Shown piece after piece: positions 35,295 through 44,253 of a stretch of 64,000 nucleotides of DNA. Under the pieces are notes generated by a model, which had not been told where the DNA came from, searched no databases, and saw only the letters and a program-made list of their open reading frames with translations. The stretch is from assembly GCA_963825555.1 (NCBI GenBank), contig CAWGTZ010000024.1, positions 68,555 through 132,554 of the forward strand, given 5' to 3'. The stretch comes from JAGVSR01 sp963825555. Lineage in GTDB: Bacteria > Pseudomonadota > Alphaproteobacteria > Rhizobiales > Hyphomicrobiaceae. Positions within the stretch are counted from its first letter, which is position 1; each line of letters begins with the position of its first letter. A program made the translations under genes and the position numbers.

Positions 35295-35337
35295 CCGGTC
35301 AAACATCTCTTCCCCGGGGGGAGGATGTTTGAACCGG
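35295..35337. repeat. Long imperfect hairpin between pqqE and the cytochrome c gene
   Basis: CCGG plus TCAAACATC (35295-35307) pairs with GATGTTTGA plus CCGG (35324-35337, one bulged A). The centre continues as a weaker G-U-containing stem around CCCCGGGG. It lies 46 bases beyond the pqqE stop on the leftward strand and has no U-run. It may end or stabilise the pqq message. Confidence 0.6.
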
Positions 35338-35382
35338 CGGGACTATTACACCTTGAAGAGGCTGTCGGCCAGAGGGGAAAAC

Positions 35383-36543
35383 CTATTGGCCGCCCACAGT
35401 TACCTTGGCCCCGCCCACGCGGCGGTAAATGAAATCCGGGGGCGTGGTATGGCTCTCGACCTCTGCAACCTTGGCCCATTCCTCATGCATCGGCGAAAGG
35501 GAGCAGGCCGGATCCGTGTTGGCGGCATCGCCGGTAAGCGCGAAGGCCTGGCAACGGCAACCGCCGAAGTCAACTTCCTTGCGGGGGCAGGAGCGGCAGG
35601 GCTCTTTCATCCAGTCGGTGCCGCGGTACTTGTTGAAGGCGTCTCCGTTCAACCAGATGTCGGCCAGCTTGCGGGTCTTCACGTTGTCGAATTCCAGATG
35701 CGTGATTGACTCGGCCGCATGGCAAGGCAACACGCGCCCCGATGGCGTGACGTTCAGAATGCCGCGCGCCCAGCCACCCATGCAGGGCTTGGGATACTTC
35801 GCGTAGTAGTCCGGCACGACCATGTCGATGACGATGATGCCCTTGTACTTTTCACGCGCCTCCTCGACCTGCTTTGCAGCAGTCATGAACGATTCACGGG
35901 TGGGCATCAGCGACGCGCGATTGACGAGCGCCCAGGCGTAATACTGGACGTGGGCGATCTCGATCCGGCCCGCGCCACATTCGACGGCGAACTCGATCAT
36001 GCGGGGTACATTGTGGATGTTCTGGCGGTGAATGGGCGCGTTGATGGTGAGCGCCATGCCTGTCTCTTTGACCCACTTGGCCACTTCGATCTTCTTCGCC
36101 AGCCCGCCTTTGTAGTTGGCGATGCGGTCGGCGTTTTCCGGATCGACATCCTGGATGGAGAGCTGCACGTGATCGAGACCGAGCTCGGCGAACTTCAACA
36201 TGCGATCGCGGTTGAGGGTCACGCCGGCCGTTATGAGGTTCGTGTAAAGGCCGGATTCGGCCGCAACCTGAAGGATTTCTTCCAGGTCCTTGCGGGCCGT
36301 GGGCTCGCCACCCGACAGGTGCACCTGCAGGATGCCGAGTTCGGCGGCCTGACGCATGACGTCCTGCCACTCGGCCGTGGTGAGCTCGGTGTTGGCGCGC
36401 TCCAGCTCCGTCGGGTTGGAGCAGTAGGGACATTGGAGAGGGCAGCGATGCGTCAGCTCGCACAGCATGCCCACCGGTGCGCGGGCGCAGGACGGGTTGA
36501 CCGCTTCACCGGCGTTTGTCTCGACGGGGGTTACCTCGTTCAT
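35383..36543 (-). CDS. pqqE: PQQ biosynthesis radical SAM enzyme PqqE
   Basis: PqqE forms the carbon-carbon bond between Glu and Tyr of the PqqA peptide. The 386-residue protein has the radical SAM motif C-x3-C-x2-C in CPLQCPYCSNP, the SAM-binding HLSGGEPTAR, and the C-terminal SPASM-type cysteines (PCHAAES, CRSCPRKEVDFGGCRCQA) for auxiliary clusters. ATG 36543 was chosen because the upstream extension has an unrelated, arginine-rich composition. It follows pqqD by 14 bases. Confidence 0.97.
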   Translation of the reverse strand: MNEVTPVETNAGEAVNPSCARAPVGMLCELTHRCPLQCPYCSNPTELERANTELTTAEWQDVMRQAAELGILQVHLSGGEPTARKDLEEILQVAAESGLYTNLITAGVTLNRDRMLKFAELGLDHVQLSIQDVDPENADRIANYKGGLAKKIEVAKWVKETGMALTINAPIHRQNIHNVPRMIEFAVECGAGRIEIAHVQYYAWALVNRASLMPTRESFMTAAKQVEEAREKYKGIIVIDMVVPDYYAKYPKPCMGGWARGILNVTPSGRVLPCHAAESITHLEFDNVKTRKLADIWLNGDAFNKYRGTDWMKEPCRSCPRKEVDFGGCRCQAFALTGDAANTDPACSLSPMHEEWAKVAEVESHTTPPDFIYRRVGGAKVTVGGQ

Positions 36544-36557
36544 GGGTTGGCGCTCCG

Positions 36558-36881
36558 CTAGGTTCCAGACCCGCCGCCGGCGATAAGAACGCCCTTGTCG
36601 GCAAGGTCCTGCAGCATATCGATGATATCCTTGAGGATGAGGTCGGCCGGAGCCTGGTACTCGTCCGCGAGGATGGCGGCAATGTCCGAGACCGATCGAT
36701 CGCCGTCGCATTTCTGCAAAACGGCAACGGCGATCTCGTCCGGATTGAAAACCCGCTCCGGCGCCAGAAGGATCCAGCGGCCGCGCCCTGCGTCGTGGCG
36801 CATCTTCACGAAGCGCGGCAGGCTCGGACGGCTTTCGCCTGTGATGATGGCCCGGGTGCGGGTTGTGATGGTTTCGCTCAT
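36558..36881 (-). CDS. pqqD: PQQ biosynthesis peptide chaperone PqqD
   Basis: PqqD binds PqqA and presents it to PqqE. The 107-residue protein from ATG 36881 has the RiPP-recognition-element fold, with RPSLPRFVKMRHDAGRGRW, LLAPERVFNPDEIA and VLQKCDGDRSV. It starts one base after the pqqC stop and precedes pqqE, the canonical order. Separate pqqD (not fused to pqqC) is the situation in many Hyphomicrobiales, unlike Methylorubrum. Confidence 0.95.
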   Translation of the reverse strand: MSETITTRTRAIITGESRPSLPRFVKMRHDAGRGRWILLAPERVFNPDEIAVAVLQKCDGDRSVSDIAAILADEYQAPADLILKDIIDMLQDLADKGVLIAGGGSGT

Positions 36882-36882
36882 T

Positions 36883-37653
36883 TTACATGTCCTCCGGACG
36901 CCAGGCTCCCGGCGGAACGTTGCCGTTGACGTAGGCATGGTAGAGCGCGTCGAGCTGTACCCAGAGCACGTTGCACTTGAAGCGCACGGCATCGACGCAG
37001 GCTTCCTGCTCGGCGCGTGTGGCGGCGTGTTCCTTTATGTAGTTCAACGCGAAATCGGCATCCGCAGGTGCCTGAACGAGGCGCTTCTTGAAATATCCCA
37101 TCACCTTGTCGTCGATGAAGTCGTAATTCTCCAGCATGCCGGAAATGCGCTCCTTATGGATTTTGGGCGCGAAGAGCTCGGTCAGCGAGGAGGCGACAGC
37201 GACCGTGAGTGGCTGTTCACGCACGAAAGTAACGTAGGCTTCCACCGCGAAGCGCGTCGCGGGCAGGGCGCCCCGCATCGACTGCACGTAGTCGCGGTCG
37301 AGGCCGAGTGCATCGGTGAGAACCAGCCAGCGCTCAATGCCGCCATCGTCGTCGCCGTAACCGTCGTGCTCGAGAATGCGATGGATCCACTCGCGGCGCA
37401 GGTCACGGTCGAGGACCCGGCTGATGAGGGCGGCATCCTTGCGCGGCACGGCCGACTGGTAGCAATAGCGGTTGAGCGCCCAAGCGGCGACTTGGGATTT
37501 CTTCAACTCGCCGCCGTGCAATAGCTTATGGAAGGTGTGCTTGTCGTGGTAACGCTCCGCGCCCACGGCCCGAATCGCGGCCTCGAACTCGTCCGGGGTC
37601 CAGAGTTTGTCGTCGCCGGTCTTGGGGCCGGTCTTGCCGAGCCTGTCGCTCAT
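36883..37653 (-). CDS. pqqC: Pyrroloquinoline-quinone synthase PqqC
   Basis: PqqC performs the last ring closure and eight-electron oxidation to PQQ, without a cofactor. The 256-residue protein matches the helical family: YHDKHTFHKLLHGGEL, WALNRYCYQSAVPRKDAALISR, HDGYGDDDGGIERW and LTELFAPKIHKERI. These hold the active-site His, Arg and Tyr residues. It overlaps pqqB by four bases (ATGA) and abuts pqqD. Confidence 0.96.
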   Translation of the reverse strand: MSDRLGKTGPKTGDDKLWTPDEFEAAIRAVGAERYHDKHTFHKLLHGGELKKSQVAAWALNRYCYQSAVPRKDAALISRVLDRDLRREWIHRILEHDGYGDDDGGIERWLVLTDALGLDRDYVQSMRGALPATRFAVEAYVTFVREQPLTVAVASSLTELFAPKIHKERISGMLENYDFIDDKVMGYFKKRLVQAPADADFALNYIKEHAATRAEQEACVDAVRFKCNVLWVQLDALYHAYVNGNVPPGAWRPEDM

Positions 37654-38582
37654 ATTCTGATCTCCATTCCGTCGTAGCCGACTTCCCAGCCAGCACTTTC
37701 GACCACCTTGCGCTCGGGAGAGTTGTCGTCAAGCACGGGGTTCGAATTGTTGATGTGGACGTAGACCTTGCGTTTCACGTCCAACTCCTTGAACGCAGCA
37801 ATCGAGCCGTTGGACCCCGAGATCGAGATGTGCCCCATGCGGGCGCCGGTTTTGTTGAGCAAACCTTGACGGATCATCTCGTCGTCGGTGTAGAGCGTGC
37901 CGTCGAAGAAGAGAAGCGGTGCGCCCTTCAGACGGCCGGCCAGCGGAGGATCCACCTCGGCGCAGCCGGGCACGTAGTAGAAGAATTTGCCCGTGGCCGT
38001 CTCGGTGATCTTGAGACCGATGGTGTCGCCCTCGCGGCTGCCGAAGGACTTCTTGTCGGAGGAATCTTCCAGGAACAGCGCAATCTTTCCGGGAACGGCG
38101 AAGGCTTCAACCGTAAGGCCGAGATCGTCGCCGTGATCCTCAATCTTGAGCGGCTCATCCAGAGGCAGCTGCAAGCGGGGCACGATCTTTGGATTGCAGA
38201 CGTTGAAGACCGAGTTGGAGTTGATCGTGGAAAGAACCCGGTCGGACGCATAGATGGTGAACGGCGTGCCTTCGCGCAGGTTGATCAGCCCGATGATGTG
38301 ATCGACGTCGGCGTTGGTCAAAATCACGGCCTTGATGGGCGAGTTGCGCAGGGGGCCCTTTGGATCTGGCCACAACTCAGGTGTGGCGGCCAACTGCGCC
38401 CTCAGATCGGGCGAGCAGTTGAGCAGCACCCACCGATTTCCGTCCGCAGAAACGGCCAGCGATGACTGATTGCGCGAAGCAAAGCCCGACTTGCCAGCGC
38501 GGGCGCTGGCACTCATGGGACCATTGCAGTTCCATTGCGGGAATCCGCCGCCGGCGGACGCCCCGATGACCTTGATGTGCAT
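37650..38582 (-). CDS. pqqB: PQQ biosynthesis hydroxylase PqqB
   Basis: PqqB is a metallo-beta-lactamase-fold iron enzyme that hydroxylates the tyrosine part of the intermediate. The 310-residue protein starts MHIKVIGASAGGGFPQWNCN and has NADVDHIIGLINLREG, where the Asp/His replace part of the classical HxHxDH site, and the late KVYVHINNSNP. It is separated from pqqA by 142 bases containing an attenuator-like hairpin. Confidence 0.97.
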   Translation of the reverse strand: MHIKVIGASAGGGFPQWNCNGPMSASARAGKSGFASRNQSSLAVSADGNRWVLLNCSPDLRAQLAATPELWPDPKGPLRNSPIKAVILTNADVDHIIGLINLREGTPFTIYASDRVLSTINSNSVFNVCNPKIVPRLQLPLDEPLKIEDHGDDLGLTVEAFAVPGKIALFLEDSSDKKSFGSREGDTIGLKITETATGKFFYYVPGCAEVDPPLAGRLKGAPLLFFDGTLYTDDEMIRQGLLNKTGARMGHISISGSNGSIAAFKELDVKRKVYVHINNSNPVLDDNSPERKVVESAGWEVGYDGMEIRI

Positions 38583-38640
38583 GATATCTGTCGGCTTTTC
38601 TGACGGCGATACGCCATAAACAGTTGGGCAAGTGGCGCCG

Positions 38641-38675
38641 AAAATGACGACGGCGGCCTGTTTCAGGGCCGCCGT
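38641..38675 (-). terminator. Attenuator-like hairpin between pqqA and pqqB
   Basis: ACGGCGGCC (38650-38658) and GGCCGCCGT (38667-38675) pair perfectly. On the minus strand the stem is followed by CATTTTC. Its place after pqqA fits partial termination, giving more pqqA than pqqBCDE message. Confidence 0.65.
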
Positions 38676-38724
38676 GCCAGAACGGGCTCGTTTCCGTCCA
38701 CGGACGCGAGCCGCAATTTCGAAA

Positions 38725-38814
38725 TCAGATAACGTCGATCTCGGCCGGCAGGTATGAAGTCACCTCGAGGCCGACTTCCTGCTCACGCACAGCGGGCTTG
38801 GTCCAGGTCTTCAT
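38725..38814 (-). CDS. pqqA: PQQ precursor peptide PqqA
   Basis: The 29-residue substrate peptide from which PQQ is made. It begins MKTWTKPAVREQ and contains E-V-T-S-Y, so the cross-linked residues are Glu17 and Tyr21, with the invariant three-residue spacing. GGAGGAGACC precedes the start. It heads the leftward pqqABCDE cluster. The many copies needed explain the attenuator-like hairpin just downstream. It is short and easily missed by automatic calling. Confidence 0.95.
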   Translation of the reverse strand: MKTWTKPAVREQEVGLEVTSYLPAEIDVI

Positions 38815-39379
38815 GATGGTCTCCTCCAAGAGAACTTTGTTTGGTCTTGCTTGCGAGCGACCCAGTGAGGGTCTTTCTGGAAGCAACCCGCTCTCCCGTG
38901 CGGGTCACACCGGAAATTGGCTTCGCGCCTATCTCGATAGGTTCTAAAGAGCACGAATGACGCAGCTTCTTCAAGTCACTTGGGGTCACGAAAACGTGTG
39001 GCGCAGCCGATCTTTAGGTGCCGATAAGCGCAGCTTTTCGCTCCCGAGCGGCGGGCCGAGGAGCGGGGGCGAATGGCAGGCGAGAGCCAGTTTGCAAAAT
39101 TTGGCCAACAGAAGAAACCTATACCACACAATAGCCGGAACCAGGAATGAATTACTGTTTTTTGTGCCAATTTCTTTTCGCTTGAAGCATGATTTTGCTG
39201 TGCTATCTTTTCAGAGACATCTGATAGGTTGCGGCGCGGCCAGCGGTTCGCGGCCGCGGACATTTTTCCAGGCAAGTCGCGAGACAACGCGCGAGGCAAG
39301 TCGGCTGTGAAGCCCGGGACGTCGAATGGCTCGTCCAGTCGATGACGGGCATCGTAGTCCGAACTGCAGAGAGGTTCGA
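38815..39379. other. Divergent upstream region of pqqA and cobA-cysJI
   Basis: This 565-base gap separates leftward pqqA from rightward cobA and should hold both promoters. A small hairpin, ACCCGC (38886-38891) with GCGGGT (38900-38905), lies in the pqqA leader. An A/T-rich stretch (39150-39215) contains the 18-base motif shared with cysH (39170-39187). I see no gene. Short open frames here have no recognisable product. Confidence 0.5.
39170..39187. promoter_or_regulatory. Motif shared with the cysH upstream region
   Basis: ATTTCTTTTCGCTTGAAG matches ATTTCTTTGCGTTTGAAC at 49213-49230 in 15 of 18 positions. It stands 192 bases before cobA-cysJ-cysI. A sulfur-responsive regulator site is inferred. 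Confidence 0.4.
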
Positions 39380-40219
39380 ATGACGGCTTCACAAGCGGCC
39401 GGGGGCGGGTCCACCGGTTGCGTCACACTGATCGGGTGCGGTCCGGGCGATCCCGACCTCATGACCCTGCGTGCCGTGGCGCGGCTCCAGACCGCCGACG
39501 TGCTCGTGGTCGACAGGTTGGTCGGCGAAGGCGTGCTGCGGCTGGCGCGGCCGGGTGCCCATGTCATTTATGTTGGCAAGGAAGCGGGTGGGCCTTCGAC
39601 AGCGCAGGAAGAGATCAACCGCATACTGGTTCGTGAGGCGCTCAAGGGGCAGCACGTGGCCCGCCTGAAGGGCGGAGATGGCTTCGTCTTCGGCCGGGCT
39701 GCCGAGGAAATTGCTGCAGTCCGCGCCGCAGGCCTGACGGTGGAGATCGTTCCTGGCATCACGGCGGCCCATGCCTGCGCAGCGAGCATTGCCCTGCCTC
39801 TGACATTGCGAGAGAGCGTGCGGCAGTTTTCCCTGGTAACGGGCGCTACGGCCGACGGTGAGCCGGACCTGGACTGGGTGTCGCTGGCAGCCCCGCGGCA
39901 AGCCTTCGCGATCTACATGGGTGTGCGCAGCGCGCGTCTCGTGCGCCAAAACCTTCTTGCAGCCGGCGCCGCCGCTGCGCTGCCTGTCGTGGTCGTGGAG
40001 AATGGCACGCGCGCCGACGAACTCGCAATCGCCACAACCCTCGGTGATCTCGTCGATGCGATTGCCGCCTTCGGCATAAAGGGGCCGGCCATCATATTCG
40101 CCGGCCTCCACTGGCAGGATGCCAATCTCACCATGCCGGACAAGGTGCAAGTCTATGGCGCACCGGCTGGGCGCGCGGATGAGCCCGGCCGCGCCGTGCC
40201 TATTTCGGACGTTCTTTAA
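39380..40219 (+). CDS. cobA: Uroporphyrinogen-III C-methyltransferase
   Basis: The enzyme makes precorrin-2, the precursor of sirohaem (and B12). The 279-residue protein has the family's GCGPGDPDLMTLRA, VGKEAGG, RLKGGDGFVFGRAAEE, VVPGITAA-type EIVPGITAAHA and the late PAIIFAG. It contains only the methyltransferase domain, not the dehydrogenase/ferrochelatase of CysG. Followed after 11 bases by cysJ and then cysI, whose haemoprotein needs sirohaem, so it serves sulfite reduction here. ATG 39380 follows AGAGAGG. Confidence 0.94.
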   Translation: MTASQAAGGGSTGCVTLIGCGPGDPDLMTLRAVARLQTADVLVVDRLVGEGVLRLARPGAHVIYVGKEAGGPSTAQEEINRILVREALKGQHVARLKGGDGFVFGRAAEEIAAVRAAGLTVEIVPGITAAHACAASIALPLTLRESVRQFSLVTGATADGEPDLDWVSLAAPRQAFAIYMGVRSARLVRQNLLAAGAAAALPVVVVENGTRADELAIATTLGDLVDAIAAFGIKGPAIIFAGLHWQDANLTMPDKVQVYGAPAGRADEPGRAVPISDVL

Positions 40220-40230
40220 GGAGAGACTTC

Positions 40231-42024
40231 GTGGCCAGCCTTCCGCCCCTTCCCAAGAACGCGCCGTTCAATGCCGAGGATCTGGCGTTCCTCAATCAGC
40301 TCGTTCAGCGCTCCACGCCGCTCCAGCGCAGCTGGCTATCTGGTTTTCTCGCCGGGCTCGATGCCGCACAGGGTGGCACCGTGGCGGGTGGCGCCGCGCA
40401 GCCCATCGCAGCTCAGCGCCCGCGTGTGCCATTGACAATTCTCTATGGCAGCGAGAGCGGCAATGCCGAAGCGCTCGCTTTCAAGGCAAAAAAGTTGGCC
40501 GCCAAGGCCAACTGCGATGCGAAGGTCGTCGATATGGGCGATATCGACGTCGGCGCTTTGTCGAAGGCAAAGAACCTCGTCGTCTACGTCTCGACCTGGG
40601 GCGAGGGCGACCCTCCGCAGCGCGCGGCCGACTTCTATAACGAGCTGATGAGTGATGCAGCGCCGCGGCTTGAAGGCCTTCGCTATGCGGTGCTGAGCCT
40701 CGGCGATACGGCGTATGTGAACTTCTGCGAGACGGGCAAGAAGATCGATGCCCGGCTTGAAGCGCTGGGTGCGGTGCGTATCGCCGACCGCGTTGATCTT
40801 GATCTCGACTATGCGAAGGCGGCGTCCTCTTGGACGGATGCGCTACTCGAGAAGTTTTCACCGGCTGATGCGGCTTCGTCTGCGACCGTCGTGCATGTGG
40901 ACTTCAAGCCCATCGGCGGTGACGAAGAGCCGGCCGAGCCTCTCTATACTGCGGAAACTCCTTGCGAGGCGGAGGTGTCGGCGCTTGTCAATCTCAACGG
41001 CACGGGGTCGACGCGGGAAACCTGGCACGTTGAACTGGCCGTCGATGCGGATGGGTTCGCCTACGAGCCGGGCGCCGCTATCGGTATCCTGCCTGAAAAC
41101 GATCCGGCGCTGCCCGCCGATGTGGCGCGCGCCGTCGGCCTTGACGGCGATGCGTCCCTCGTCCTCAAGATCACCAGGGGCTACGACGTCACCACGCTGT
41201 CGCGCGCGACCGTCGACGCCTATGCGAAGCTGACGGGCCGCAAGGACGTGGCCAAGCTGCTGGAGGCAGACGCGTTCGCCGCGTTCTCGTCCGACCGGCA
41301 GCTCGTCGACCTTCTCGAGGCTTATCCGGAGAAGCTGACAGCCGATCAGCTCTTGGGGCTTCTTCGCCCACTTCCGGGCCGGCTCTATTCGGTCGCTTCG
41401 AGCCTCAGGGCGCATCCAGGCGAAGCTCATCTACTCGTCGGAGCGGTGCGTTGGGAGAGCCACGGTCGCAAGCGGGCGGGCGTGGCATCCACCTATTTTG
41501 CCGACCGGCGCAAGGTGGGTGACCGGGTGCGCGTGTATGTGAAGCCGAACCGGCACTTCGCGCTGCCCGCCGACGGCAGCCGTCCGATCATCATGATCGG
41601 CGCGGGTACGGGTGTTGCGCCCTATCGCGGCTTCATCGAGGACCGCATCGAAACAGGTGCCGACGGCAAGAGCTGGCTGTTCTTCGGCGAGCGCAACTTC
41701 ACCAACGACTTCCTCTATCAGCTCGAATGGCAGGATCATCTGGCAGCCGGCGCGCTGTCGCGGATCGATGTCGCCTTCTCGCGCGATCAGCCGGAAAAGA
41801 TCTACGTACAACATCGCATCTGGCAACAGCGAGAAGATTTGCGCGCCTGGCTGGAAGAAGGTGCTCACATCTACGTCTGCGGTGACGAAAAGGGCATGGC
41901 AAAGGATGTCGACAACACGTTGGTCAAGATCCTCGCCGAGCCTCTCAAGGGCGACGAAGAGGCGGGCCGTGCGAAGCTGAAAGAGCTCACCAAGGCCGGC
42001 CGCTACCAGCGCGACGTCTACTAA
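40231..42024 (+). CDS. cysJ: Sulfite reductase flavoprotein subunit
   Basis: CysJ moves electrons from NADPH through FAD and FMN to CysI. The 597-residue protein has a flavodoxin domain (LTILYGSESGNAEALA, then STWGEGDPP), a linker domain, an FAD site (GRLYSVASSL) and an NADPH site (IMIGAGTGVAPYRGF). The start is GTG 40231 after AAGGAGAG. It is a complete three-domain reductase, 11 bases from each neighbour in cobA-cysJ-cysI. Confidence 0.95.
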   Translation: MASLPPLPKNAPFNAEDLAFLNQLVQRSTPLQRSWLSGFLAGLDAAQGGTVAGGAAQPIAAQRPRVPLTILYGSESGNAEALAFKAKKLAAKANCDAKVVDMGDIDVGALSKAKNLVVYVSTWGEGDPPQRAADFYNELMSDAAPRLEGLRYAVLSLGDTAYVNFCETGKKIDARLEALGAVRIADRVDLDLDYAKAASSWTDALLEKFSPADAASSATVVHVDFKPIGGDEEPAEPLYTAETPCEAEVSALVNLNGTGSTRETWHVELAVDADGFAYEPGAAIGILPENDPALPADVARAVGLDGDASLVLKITRGYDVTTLSRATVDAYAKLTGRKDVAKLLEADAFAAFSSDRQLVDLLEAYPEKLTADQLLGLLRPLPGRLYSVASSLRAHPGEAHLLVGAVRWESHGRKRAGVASTYFADRRKVGDRVRVYVKPNRHFALPADGSRPIIMIGAGTGVAPYRGFIEDRIETGADGKSWLFFGERNFTNDFLYQLEWQDHLAAGALSRIDVAFSRDQPEKIYVQHRIWQQREDLRAWLEEGAHIYVCGDEKGMAKDVDNTLVKILAEPLKGDEEAGRAKLKELTKAGRYQRDVY

Positions 42025-42035
42025 GCGAGACAGAT

Positions 42036-43769
42036 ATGACAGAGACCCGCTCGAAGAACGAAGTCATCAAGGAGAACAGCCGGCTCCTACGCGGCGGCAT
42101 TGCCGACGGGCTGTCTCATGTCGAGACCGGTGCCATCGAAGAAGACGACACCCAGCTTCTCAAATTCCACGGCTCCTATATGCAGGACGACCGGGACGTG
42201 CGCGGCGAGCGAGCGAAGAAGATGCTGGAGAAAGCCTTCTCGTTCATGATCCGCCTGCGCCTGCCGGGCGGTCATGTCACGCCTGACCAGTGGCTGAAGC
42301 TCGACGACATCGCAGGCACCTATGCGAACGGCACCTTGCGCCTGACCACCCGAGCGACCTTCCAGTATCATGGCGTCATCAAGTCCAACCTGAAGCGAAC
42401 CATGCAGGCGATCAATGCCGCCTGCATCGACACCATTGCAGCCTGTGGTGACGTCAACCGCAATGTCATGTCCGCATCGCATCCGTTCCTGTCCAAGGCG
42501 CACATGGAGGCGGAGACGCTGGCCAAGGCAGTCAGTGCGCATCTGTTGCCACGAACGGGCGCCTATCACGAGATCTGGCTCGACGACGAGAAGGTGATCG
42601 AGACGGGTGGAACGGCCAGGGAAGAGAGTGAGCCGATCTACGGCACGCACTATCTGCCCCGCAAGTTCAAGGCCGTGGTTGCGGTTCCGCCCCATAACGA
42701 CGTTGATATCTACGCGCACGATCTCGGCTATATCGCCATCGTTGAGAAGGGTGAGGTCGTCGGTTGGAATGTGACGGTAGGCGGCGGGATGGGCATGACC
42801 CACGGCGAGACCGACACTTTCCCCCGCACGGCCGACATGCTCGGCTTTTGCACGCCCGAGCAGGCCGTCGATGTGGGCGAGAAGGTCGTGACCGTGCAGC
42901 GCGACTGGGGCAACAGGGCGGTCCGCAAGAACGCCCGCCTCAAATACACGATTGAAAAGCACGGCATCGATGCGTTCCGGGCCGAGGTAGAGAAGCGTCT
43001 GGGCTACAAGCTTGGCGAGCCGCGCCCATTCACGTTCACCTCGACCGGCGATCCGATCGGCTGGCAACAGACGCTCGACGGCAAGGGTGCCGACAGGAAG
43101 TGGCATTTGACGCTCTACGTCGAAAACGGCCGCGTGAAGGATACGGCCGAGATGAAACTGCGCACGGCGCTGCGTGAAATCGCAAAGTCCGGCAGCGTCG
43201 ACTTCGTCGTGACCTCCAACCAGAACCTCGTCATCGCCAATGCAACGGCCAAGACGAAGCCAAAGATCGAGGCGATCCTGGAAAAGCACGGCGTTGCGAT
43301 TTCGACCTCGTCGGGCCTGCGCCGCAACGCGATGGCCTGTGTAGCGCTGCCGACTTGCGGTCTGGCTTTGGCTGAAAGTGAGCGCTTCCTGCCCGACCTC
43401 GTGAGCAAGCTGGAGGACTCGCTCGATGCGGCTGGCCTCCGAGAAGAAGACATCGTGGTCCGTATGACAGGCTGCCCAAACGGCTGCGCGCGGCCATACC
43501 TCGCGGAGATCGGGTTCGTCGGTCGCGCGCCCGGGCTGTACAACCTTTATCTCGGCGCGGCGTTCGACGGAACGCGGCTCTCCAAGCTCTACGCGCAGGA
43601 TGTCAATGAAGAGCAGATCCTGAAGCTTCTCGATCCGGTCATCAAGCGCTACGCTAAGGAACGTAACGAGGGCGAACACTTCGGTGATTTCGTGATCCGC
43701 GCCGGCCTCGTGAAGGCGACGCCTGCCGGGAACAAGTTCCACGACGACATCAAGCTGGCGACGGTCTAG
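42036..43769 (+). CDS. cysI: Sulfite reductase haemoprotein subunit
   Basis: CysI reduces sulfite to sulfide at a coupled sirohaem and [4Fe-4S] centre. The 577-residue protein has KENSRLLRGGI at the start, RLTTRATFQYHGV for the sirohaem, and the four cluster cysteines as LPTCGLALAE preceded by ACVA, and TGCPNGCARP. Length and motifs match the NADPH-type beta subunit. It ends 43 bases before the stop of the opposite-strand cNMP protein gene. Confidence 0.96.
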   Translation: MTETRSKNEVIKENSRLLRGGIADGLSHVETGAIEEDDTQLLKFHGSYMQDDRDVRGERAKKMLEKAFSFMIRLRLPGGHVTPDQWLKLDDIAGTYANGTLRLTTRATFQYHGVIKSNLKRTMQAINAACIDTIAACGDVNRNVMSASHPFLSKAHMEAETLAKAVSAHLLPRTGAYHEIWLDDEKVIETGGTAREESEPIYGTHYLPRKFKAVVAVPPHNDVDIYAHDLGYIAIVEKGEVVGWNVTVGGGMGMTHGETDTFPRTADMLGFCTPEQAVDVGEKVVTVQRDWGNRAVRKNARLKYTIEKHGIDAFRAEVEKRLGYKLGEPRPFTFTSTGDPIGWQQTLDGKGADRKWHLTLYVENGRVKDTAEMKLRTALREIAKSGSVDFVVTSNQNLVIANATAKTKPKIEAILEKHGVAISTSSGLRRNAMACVALPTCGLALAESERFLPDLVSKLEDSLDAAGLREEDIVVRMTGCPNGCARPYLAEIGFVGRAPGLYNLYLGAAFDGTRLSKLYAQDVNEEQILKLLDPVIKRYAKERNEGEHFGDFVIRAGLVKATPAGNKFHDDIKLATV

Positions 43770-43812
43770 TCCATCTGGACTGTCGCCGCATCCACCGCGA
43801 GACGGGCGTGGA

Positions 43813-44178
43813 CTACAGGTTGGCGTTCATCTTGCGGATGCGCGTCGCCAAAATCGACATGATATGGAGCGCGAATTCCGGGTTCTCCCGGATGAGCTCC
43901 AGAAATTGGGGTCGGTCGATTTCCACAACCTCGGTGGGCTCCACGGCGAGTGCGGCCGCGCTGCGCGGCGCGTCGTCGATGATCGCCATTTCCCCGAAGA
44001 CACCGCCCGGTCCCACGTTTTCCAGCACCGTTCCGTAGGTGACGATCTGAACGCGGCCCGATGCGACGACGAACATGCGCGCCGCAGTATCTTCCTGCAT
44101 GAAAATCTTTTCGCCCGCGTCGAACGTGTGGGACGCGGCTCCGAGCCGTTTTAGCGAGTCAAAATCGATGCTGGCCAC
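43813..44178 (-). CDS. Stand-alone cyclic-nucleotide-binding (CAP_ED) domain protein
   Basis: The protein of 121 residues is one cNMP-binding domain: AGEKIFMQED, VVASGRVQIV, GPGGVFGEMAIIDDAPRSAAALA (the phosphate-binding cassette), then a C-terminal helix. There is no helix-turn-helix, so it is not a complete Crp/Fnr regulator. GTG 44178 follows AGGAG at seven bases; a start at 44208 is less likely. It ends the leftward sulfur operon, 75 bases after a TSUP exporter. Function unknown. Confidence 0.8.
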   Translation of the reverse strand: MASIDFDSLKRLGAASHTFDAGEKIFMQEDTAARMFVVASGRVQIVTYGTVLENVGPGGVFGEMAIIDDAPRSAAALAVEPTEVVEIDRPQFLELIRENPEFALHIMSILATRIRKMNANL

Positions 44179-44253
44179 GATCGTTCTCCTGGAGAACCGA
44201 TTGGCCAAGTCTAGGCGTGCAAGCCCGGAGCGGCAAGCGCTCAGGCGCGGGTC

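Noticed and set aside
42087..43742. A 551-codon leftward open frame opposite cysI
   Set aside because: It mirrors the well-supported cysI on the other strand, and its translation has no domain. Long antisense frames are common in GC-rich genes.
43813..44178. A Crp/Fnr-type transcription regulator
   Set aside because: The protein ends after the cyclic-nucleotide domain and lacks a helix-turn-helix.
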